Shown: positions 59,543 to 64,000 of the stretch, one piece after another | Position numbering within the stretch: the first letter of the stretch is position 1 | Layout of the letters: the number at the start of each line of letters is the position of its first letter | NCBI GenBank assembly: GCA_037045185.1 | Contig: JBAOHQ010000004.1 | Location: 868,001-932,000, forward strand | Length of the DNA stretch: 64,000 nucleotides | From: JAKOUY01 sp037045185 | GTDB lineage: Bacteria > Actinomycetota > Acidimicrobiia > Acidimicrobiales > Ilumatobacteraceae | Direction of reading: 5' to 3' | The notes under the pieces: generated by a model | What the model was told of the DNA's origin: nothing | Seen by the model: the letters and a program-made list of their open reading frames with translations, nothing else | The model's database searches: none | Made by a program: the position numbers and the translations under genes

Positions 59543-60643
59543 ATGACACATCCCCGAACCCTGCGCCGATCGGCACTGACCGGCATGCTCGCCCTGAGCG
59601 CCACGCTGAGCCTGTCGACCGTCTCGCCGGCGAGCGCAACGACCACGCCGAGCAGCGACCCGATGCACTCGATGGCGCCGATGGCCCCCGCCGGGCCGGG
59701 TTGTGCTGCCGTGCCGGCCGACGGCGCCGGCAGCTTCGGCGGGATGGCCCAGGATCCGGCGGCGACGGCGGCGAGCAACAACCCGCTGCTGTCGACGCTG
59801 GTGTCGGCGGTCAAGCAGGCCGGTTTGGTCGACACGTTGAACGGCCCTGGGCCGTTCACGATCTTCGCCCCGACCAATGACGCCTTCGCCAAGATCCCGG
59901 CCGCCGATCTGCAGGCGGTGCTGGCCGACCAGGATCAGCTGACGTCGATCCTGACCTACCACGTGGTGCCGGGCATGATGAGCAGCGCCGACCTGGTCAA
60001 GGCCGGAACGGCCACGACGGTGAACGGCGCCGAGTTGCAGTTCAGCCGGGCAGCCGACGGCCAGTTGTTGGTCAACGGCAGCCCCTCGGTGTGCATGGAC
60101 GTCCCCACGGCGAACGCCACGGTGCACATCGTGGACACCGTGCTGATGCCCGGAGTGCTGGCCACCAGCGGACCGGGGTGCGCCTCGATCCCCACGGACG
60201 GCGCCGGCAGCTTCGGCGGGATGGCCCAGGATCCGGCGGCGACGGCGGCGAGCAACAACCCGCTGCTGTCGACGCTGGTGTCGGCGGTCAAGCAGGCCGG
60301 TTTGGTCGACACGTTGAACGGCCCTGGGCCGTTCACGATCTTCGCCCCGACCAATGACGCCTTCGCCAAGATCCCGGCCGCCGATCTGCAGGCGGTGCTG
60401 GCCGACCAGGATCAGCTGACGTCGATCCTGACCTACCACGTGGTGCCGGGCATGATGAGCAGCGCCGACCTGGTCAAGGCCGGAACGGCCACGACGGTGA
60501 ACGGCGCCACGCTGAGCTTCACCCGCGGGCCCTCCGGTGAGCTGATGGTCAACGGCGCCACGGTCGCGGCCTGCATGGACGTCGTGACGGCCAATGCCAC
60601 GGTGCACATCATCGACAGCGTGCTGATGCCGCCCGCCGGCTGA
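59543..60643 (+). CDS. Secreted protein with two fasciclin (FAS1) domains
   Basis: 366 residues. Signal peptide (LTGMLALSATLSLSTVSPASA), a Met/Pro-rich linker, then two FAS1 domains, each with FGGMAQDPAATAASNNPLLSTLVSAV, GPFTIFAPTNDAFAKIP and TYHVVPGMMS. The two domains share a 312-base stretch that appears identical at DNA level (59720-60031 and 60197-60508). FAS1 proteins (MPT70/MPT83 type) mediate surface adhesion. The context with SigK-RskA matches the mycobacterial regulon. GGAGC lies before the ATG. Only the domain ends differ. Confidence 0.92.
   Translation: MTHPRTLRRSALTGMLALSATLSLSTVSPASATTTPSSDPMHSMAPMAPAGPGCAAVPADGAGSFGGMAQDPAATAASNNPLLSTLVSAVKQAGLVDTLNGPGPFTIFAPTNDAFAKIPAADLQAVLADQDQLTSILTYHVVPGMMSSADLVKAGTATTVNGAELQFSRAADGQLLVNGSPSVCMDVPTANATVHIVDTVLMPGVLATSGPGCASIPTDGAGSFGGMAQDPAATAASNNPLLSTLVSAVKQAGLVDTLNGPGPFTIFAPTNDAFAKIPAADLQAVLADQDQLTSILTYHVVPGMMSSADLVKAGTATTVNGATLSFTRGPSGELMVNGATVAACMDVVTANATVHIIDSVLMPPAG
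59720..60031 (+). repeat. First copy of a 312-base direct repeat in the fasciclin gene
   Basis: By eye identical to 60197-60508, offset 477 bases (159 codons, so in frame). It covers most of the FAS1 domain. Such identity implies a very recent duplication or gene conversion, or it could be an assembly artefact of a short repeat. Confidence 0.9.
60197..60508 (+). repeat. Second copy of the 312-base direct repeat
   Basis: Identical by eye to 59720-60031. The unique sequences on both sides (the first domain's end LQFSRAADGQLLVNG versus LSFTRGPSGELMVNG) show that two real domains exist. Confidence 0.9.
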
Positions 60644-60669
60644 GCACCGACCCATCACACCCCTCGCAG

Positions 60670-60700
60670 CGATGGCGTCCGGCTGGACCGGACGCCATCG
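60670..60700. terminator. Hairpin terminator between convergent genes
   Basis: Perfect 13-base stem (CGATGGCGTCCGG / CCGGACGCCATCG) with loop CTGGA, between the fasciclin gene and the converging SDR gene; it can serve both. Confidence 0.8.
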
Positions 60701-60713
60701 TCGCGCCCGCCGA

Positions 60714-61481
60714 TCAGAACCCGCGGACGGACCCCCCGTCGACGCGCAGTGCCGTCCCGGTGACGTAGGAGGCCCTGGCGCTGCACAGGAAGGTGACGAC
60801 GTCGGCAAGCTCCTCCGCGGCGCCGAAGCGGCCCATCGGGATGTGCCCGAGGTGCTCGGCGCGAACCGCCGCCGGGTCGACGCCCTCGAGCCTGGCCCGG
60901 GCCGCCTCGAATCGCCCGAGGGCCGGGGTGTCGAACTGGCCGGTGACCACGACGTTGACCGTTGCCCGTGGCGCCAGCTCGATCGCCAGTGAGCGAGCGG
61001 CGGCGTGGACTCCGCTGCGGAACACCGAGCTGAGCGCCAGCGCCGGTGAGGCCTCGACGACCGAGCGGGCGGTGAGGTACACCAGCCGGCCGCGGCCGCC
61101 GGCGCACACCAGGGGAGCGGCGGCCCGGCTGATCTCCAGTACCGGACGGAGCATCGAGCGATAGGCGCCGTCGTCGGCGCCATCGGTCGCCATGATCGGC
61201 CCGGGCGTTCCACCCCCGGTGTTGACGACGCAGATGTCCAGCCCGCCGAGCGCCTCGGCGGCGGCGCGAACGGTGGCCGCGCCGGCGCCGTCGATGGCGA
61301 GGTCGGCGGCGATCGCCGAGGCGGCGCCGGTGGCCCGCATGGCCTCGTCGGCGCGGCCCTGGTCTCTGCTGACCACTGCGACCAGGACGCCCTCGGCGAC
61401 CAGGCCGGCCGCGACGGCCCGGCCCAGGCCGCTGGACGAGCCGAACACGATGGCCCGCGTTCCCGACAGTCCGAGGTCCAT
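60714..61481 (-). CDS. Short-chain dehydrogenase/reductase
   Basis: 255 residues. Rossmann motif AIVFGSSSGLGRAVAAGLV, then ICVVNTGGGTPG (the NNAG position reads NTGG), and C-terminal ASYVTGTALRVDGGSVRGF. The usual catalytic YxxxK is not in its standard form: the segment after the Ser region reads VVEASPALALSSVFRSGVHAAARSLA, so Tyr and Lys look replaced. The enzyme may be inactive or use other residues; this class occurs among atypical SDRs. It overlaps the ALDH stop by one base (TGATG) at the end of a catabolic operon. Confidence 0.82.
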   Translation of the reverse strand: MDLGLSGTRAIVFGSSSGLGRAVAAGLVAEGVLVAVVSRDQGRADEAMRATGAASAIAADLAIDGAGAATVRAAAEALGGLDICVVNTGGGTPGPIMATDGADDGAYRSMLRPVLEISRAAAPLVCAGGRGRLVYLTARSVVEASPALALSSVFRSGVHAAARSLAIELAPRATVNVVVTGQFDTPALGRFEAARARLEGVDPAAVRAEHLGHIPMGRFGAAEELADVVTFLCSARASYVTGTALRVDGGSVRGF

Positions 61482-62962
61482 CAGCTGCCCATCCAGACGG
61501 TGCGCAGCTGGGTGTAGAAGTCCATCACCGTGGGCCCGAGCTGCTCGCGGTGCATCCCCGTGCCCGACTGCTTGATCCCGCCGAAGGGGGCGTTGAAGGC
61601 CGCTCCAACGGTGGGCCGGTTGACCCGGACCATCCCGGCTTGGATCTCGGCGGCGAAGCGCTGAGCGGCCGAGATGCTGCGCGTGCAGATCGCCGCGGAC
61701 AGCCCGTACTCGACGTCGTTGGCCGACGCCAGGGCTTCGTCCAGCCCGTTGATCCGTTCGAAGCCGATGACCGGGCCGAAGACCTCGCGCTGGGCCAGCG
61801 GGCTGTGGGGCCCGACATCGGTCAACACGGTGGGTGGGAAGAAGTTGCCGGCGGCCAGGGCGCCGCCGGTGCGCGGCTCGCCACCGCACACCACCGTCGC
61901 TCCGTCGGCACGGGCCTGCTGCACCACGTCGACCATCGTCCGTACGGCCCGTTCGTCGACCAACGGCCCCTGGGTCACGCCGGGGCGATCGCCCGGGCCG
62001 AGGACGTGGGCTTCGGCCAGGGCGCGAACCCGTTCGACCAGGGCGTCGTGGACCACCTCGTCCACCAGGATCCGCCCGGCGCCGGTGCACGCCTGGCCGC
62101 TGAGGCTGAAGCTGCTGCGGGCCACCACCGTGGCGGCGGCGTCGAGGTCGGCGTCGGCCAGCACGACGACCGGGTTCTTGCCGCCCAGCTCCAACTGCAC
62201 CCGCCGGCCGAGGCCCATCGCCGCGTGGATCGATCGGCCGGTGGCGGTGGCGCCGGTGAAGGTGATCGCCGCGACGCGCTCGTCGGCGACGAGCAGCGCC
62301 CCGGCGGCGAACCCGTGGACCACGTTCAGCACACCGGGCGGCAGCCCGGCTTCGGCGAACGCCTCGGCCAGGCGGTCGCCCATCAGCGGCGTCATCGGTG
62401 ACGGCTTGAACACCACGGTGTTGCCAGCGGCCAATGCCGGGGCGATCTTGCGACTGGCCATGTTCAGCGGGAAGTTCCACGGGGTGATCACGCCCACCAC
62501 CCCCACGGGGTCGAGGACCGAATACACCAGCGGGGTGTCGTCGCTGGGGAAGGTGGCGCCCGTGAGCCGGTAGGCCTCACCGGCGTAGAGCTCCAGATTG
62601 CGCGGGGTACGTGATGCCTCGTTGGTGGCGTCGGCCAGCGGCTTGCCCGCCTCGGCCACCATCTCCGCCGCCAGCTCGGCGGCGCGGCCGTCGAGGATCC
62701 GCGCCGCGGCGCTGAGGATCTCGGCCCGCCTGGTCGGCGTCGACCGGCGCCAGGCGACTGCCGCCTGCTCCGCAGCATCGACGGCGGCGGCGACGTCGGC
62801 GGCGGCGGACTCCGGGGCGACCGAGACCACGACCGCGCGGTTGGCCGGGTTGCGCCGCTCGAAGGTGGCGCCGTCCGACGCGTCGAGCAGGTCACCGCCG
62901 ATGCGGTTGCGCACGACGCGGTCGGGGACGACGCGGTCGGGGAGGGTGGCCGGTGACCTCAC
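61481..62962 (-). CDS. Aldehyde dehydrogenase (NAD-dependent, vanillin/salicylaldehyde-like)
   Basis: 493 residues. Motifs: VITPWNFPLNMASRKIAPALAAGNTVVFKPS, the general base Glu in LELGGKNP, catalytic Cys in FSLSGQACTGAGRI, and EVFGPVIGFE. FGGIKQSGTGMHRE closes the active site. It oxidises an aldehyde to an acid. The GTG start is one base after the GlcG-like gene's stop. A longer N-terminus is possible but would overlap that gene. Confidence 0.92.
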   Translation of the reverse strand: MRSPATLPDRVVPDRVVRNRIGGDLLDASDGATFERRNPANRAVVVSVAPESAAADVAAAVDAAEQAAVAWRRSTPTRRAEILSAAARILDGRAAELAAEMVAEAGKPLADATNEASRTPRNLELYAGEAYRLTGATFPSDDTPLVYSVLDPVGVVGVITPWNFPLNMASRKIAPALAAGNTVVFKPSPMTPLMGDRLAEAFAEAGLPPGVLNVVHGFAAGALLVADERVAAITFTGATATGRSIHAAMGLGRRVQLELGGKNPVVVLADADLDAAATVVARSSFSLSGQACTGAGRILVDEVVHDALVERVRALAEAHVLGPGDRPGVTQGPLVDERAVRTMVDVVQQARADGATVVCGGEPRTGGALAAGNFFPPTVLTDVGPHSPLAQREVFGPVIGFERINGLDEALASANDVEYGLSAAICTRSISAAQRFAAEIQAGMVRVNRPTVGAAFNAPFGGIKQSGTGMHREQLGPTVMDFYTQLRTVWMGS

Positions 62963-62963
62963 G

Positions 62964-63437
62964 TCAGCGCACCGGCGGCGGGGCCCAGTTGTCCCACTTG
63001 GAGAAGTCGGCCTGCTGGCCCAGATGGGCGAGGACCGCAGCGACGCCGGCCTTGCAGCAGGCGATGTCCTCGCGGGTGTGACCGCCGCTGACGCCGATGC
63101 CACCGACGACCTCGCCGTCCACCTCGATGGGCCAGCCGCCCACGAAGATGGCGAAGCGGCCACCGTGCATGTTCATGATCCCGAAGGCCTCACCGCCTGA
63201 CTGGGCGTTGGTGTAGGTGTGGGTCGGGCGGCGGTGGCAGGCAGCCGTGAACGCCTTGTTGATGGCGATCTCCACGCTGGTGGCCTTGGCGTTGTCCGGG
63301 CGCTTGACCACGATCGGCCAGCCGGCGTTGTCGCACACGGCGATCACGGATCCCACCTGCAGACTGGCCGCCTCGGCCAGCGCCGCGTCGGCGGCGATCT
63401 CGGCCTCGGCCAGTGACAGTCGGCGTTGTTCGATCAT
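62964..63437 (-). CDS. GlcG/HbpS-family heme-binding-like protein
   Basis: 157 residues of the DUF336/GlcG fold: LSLAEAEIAADAALAEAASL, GWPIVVKRPDNAKATSVEIAINKAFTA, and GGWPIEVDGEVVGGIGVSGG. Members are found in glycolate, propanediol and aromatic catabolic operons, often with no proven enzyme role; HbpS binds heme. It lies two bases after the ornithine-cyclodeaminase-family stop and one base before the ALDH gene. Its role may be as a stabiliser or sensor of the pathway. Confidence 0.87.
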   Translation of the reverse strand: MIEQRRLSLAEAEIAADAALAEAASLQVGSVIAVCDNAGWPIVVKRPDNAKATSVEIAINKAFTAACHRRPTHTYTNAQSGGEAFGIMNMHGGRFAIFVGGWPIEVDGEVVGGIGVSGGHTREDIACCKAGVAAVLAHLGQQADFSKWDNWAPPPVR

Positions 63438-63439
63438 GG

Positions 63440-64000
63440 TCAGTGCTCCTGTGTGTGGGTGGTGTGGTGGTTGCCGGCGCTGAGGCGTTCCCACGCCAGC
63501 CCCGCCGCGGCGACGTCCTGGAGGGCGACGCCCTGGGTCTCGAACAGCACCGGGGCCGACCCGGCGCGGGGGACCTCGACGGTGCCGGCCAGCACGGCGT
63601 GCAGCTCGACGGCCCGGTCCCACGAGAACCGTCCGGCGGACGCGGCGCGGATCAGGTCACCGCACTCCACGGTGCTGCCGGCGACGTCGTCGCACACGAC
63701 GGCGGCGCACCGCTCGATGACGTCGGCGCCGACCTCGCAGCGGTCGTACTTCGTCGCGCCAACGGCGCAGATGACGGCGCGGTCGCCAACGGCGCCGGCG
63801 GGGAAGAGCGGCTCGGTGCTCTGCGTCACGGTGACGATGACGTCGGCGCCGAGGACCGCCTCGGTGGGGGTCCTGGTGGCCACCGCGGGGATGCCGGCGA
63901 GGCGGGCCCGTTCGACCATCGCGGTCGCCGCGTCCGGGCGGAGGTCGTTGATCCGCACCTCGGAAAGACCGGGAACTTCGGCGGCGAGCATCACCAGATG
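63440..64000 (-). CDS. Ornithine cyclodeaminase/mu-crystallin family protein, C-terminal part (runs off the right edge)
   Basis: 187 codons visible. After the truncated start the Rossmann part reads VPGLSEVRINDLRPDAATAMVERAR, then GADVIVTVTQSTEPLFPAG and VGATKYDRCEVGADVIERCAAVVCDD, typical of the NAD-binding half. The family includes ornithine cyclodeaminase, ketimine reductases and alanine dehydrogenases. It begins the leftward catabolic operon. It ends with a short His/Thr-rich tail (NHHTTHTQEH). Confidence 0.85.
   Translation of the reverse strand, partial: HLVMLAAEVPGLSEVRINDLRPDAATAMVERARLAGIPAVATRTPTEAVLGADVIVTVTQSTEPLFPAGAVGDRAVICAVGATKYDRCEVGADVIERCAAVVCDDVAGSTVECGDLIRAASAGRFSWDRAVELHAVLAGTVEVPRAGSAPVLFETQGVALQDVAAAGLAWERLSAGNHHTTHTQEH

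Overview
The window is high-GC actinobacterial DNA. Markers are an acyl-CoA carboxylase beta subunit followed by a tiny epsilon subunit, a SigK/RskA pair beside fasciclin genes, a DUF222-HNH gene, a DinB-type mycothiol-family protein, a topoisomerase I with a Lys/Ala-rich tail, and many leaderless-looking promoters. A deep, free-living lineage such as Acidimicrobiia would fit; that placement is inference, since there is no rRNA in the window. Gene density is very high and no gene-free stretch exceeds about 200 bases. Twelve probable single-base indels break nine otherwise conserved genes, which points to an imperfectly polished assembly rather than decay. The affected genes are annotated as whole loci.

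Layout. 1-1.8 kb: copper operon (csoR, copZ, a secreted protein, copA) behind a CsoR palindrome. 1.8-5.8 kb: enoyl-CoA hydratase and a pair of secreted proteins, one an M1-type zinc peptidase. 5.9-15 kb: the most notable region. A BMP-type (nucleoside-class) ABC transporter is translationally coupled to a Rieske oxygenase. Facing it is a three-gene operon encoding a Rieske-less oxygenase, a Rieske-FMN-NAD-ferredoxin fusion and a GST-like protein. This is the architecture of the NdmC/NdmD/NdmE part of bacterial caffeine N-demethylase. 15-19.4 kb: hemerythrin-like protein and a SARP-type (BTAD-ATPase) regulator, then tRNA-Lys. 19.6-28.4 kb: EamA transporter, SDR, SOS-box DUF222-HNH gene, and a leftward MFS, ATP-dependent DNA ligase, kynureninase, DapA-like cluster, then a SIMPL protein.

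28.4-41.4 kb: acyl-CoA carboxylase beta/epsilon, RDD protein, DinB-family protein, CoA transferase, MsrA, GNAT, a double-length AI-2E family permease, omega-amidase-like and transaminase genes overlapping tail to tail, cupredoxin lipoprotein, cytidine deaminase, PlsC acyltransferase, and an AhpD/CMD-family gene with an in-frame TGA at the second position of its CxxC motif plus a SECIS-like hairpin, so a probable selenoprotein. 41.4-48.9 kb: PfkB kinase, topA, MMPL transporter, TauE permease and GntR regulator. 49-56.4 kb: FAD amine oxidase and a five-gene dipeptide-type ABC transporter, with a divergent GntR regulator. 56.4-60.6 kb: RskA, SigK, a membrane-anchored molybdopterin oxidoreductase and a tandem fasciclin protein, with SigK-type promoters in both directions. 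60.7-64 kb: leftward catabolic operon of ornithine cyclodeaminase family, GlcG-like, aldehyde dehydrogenase and SDR genes.
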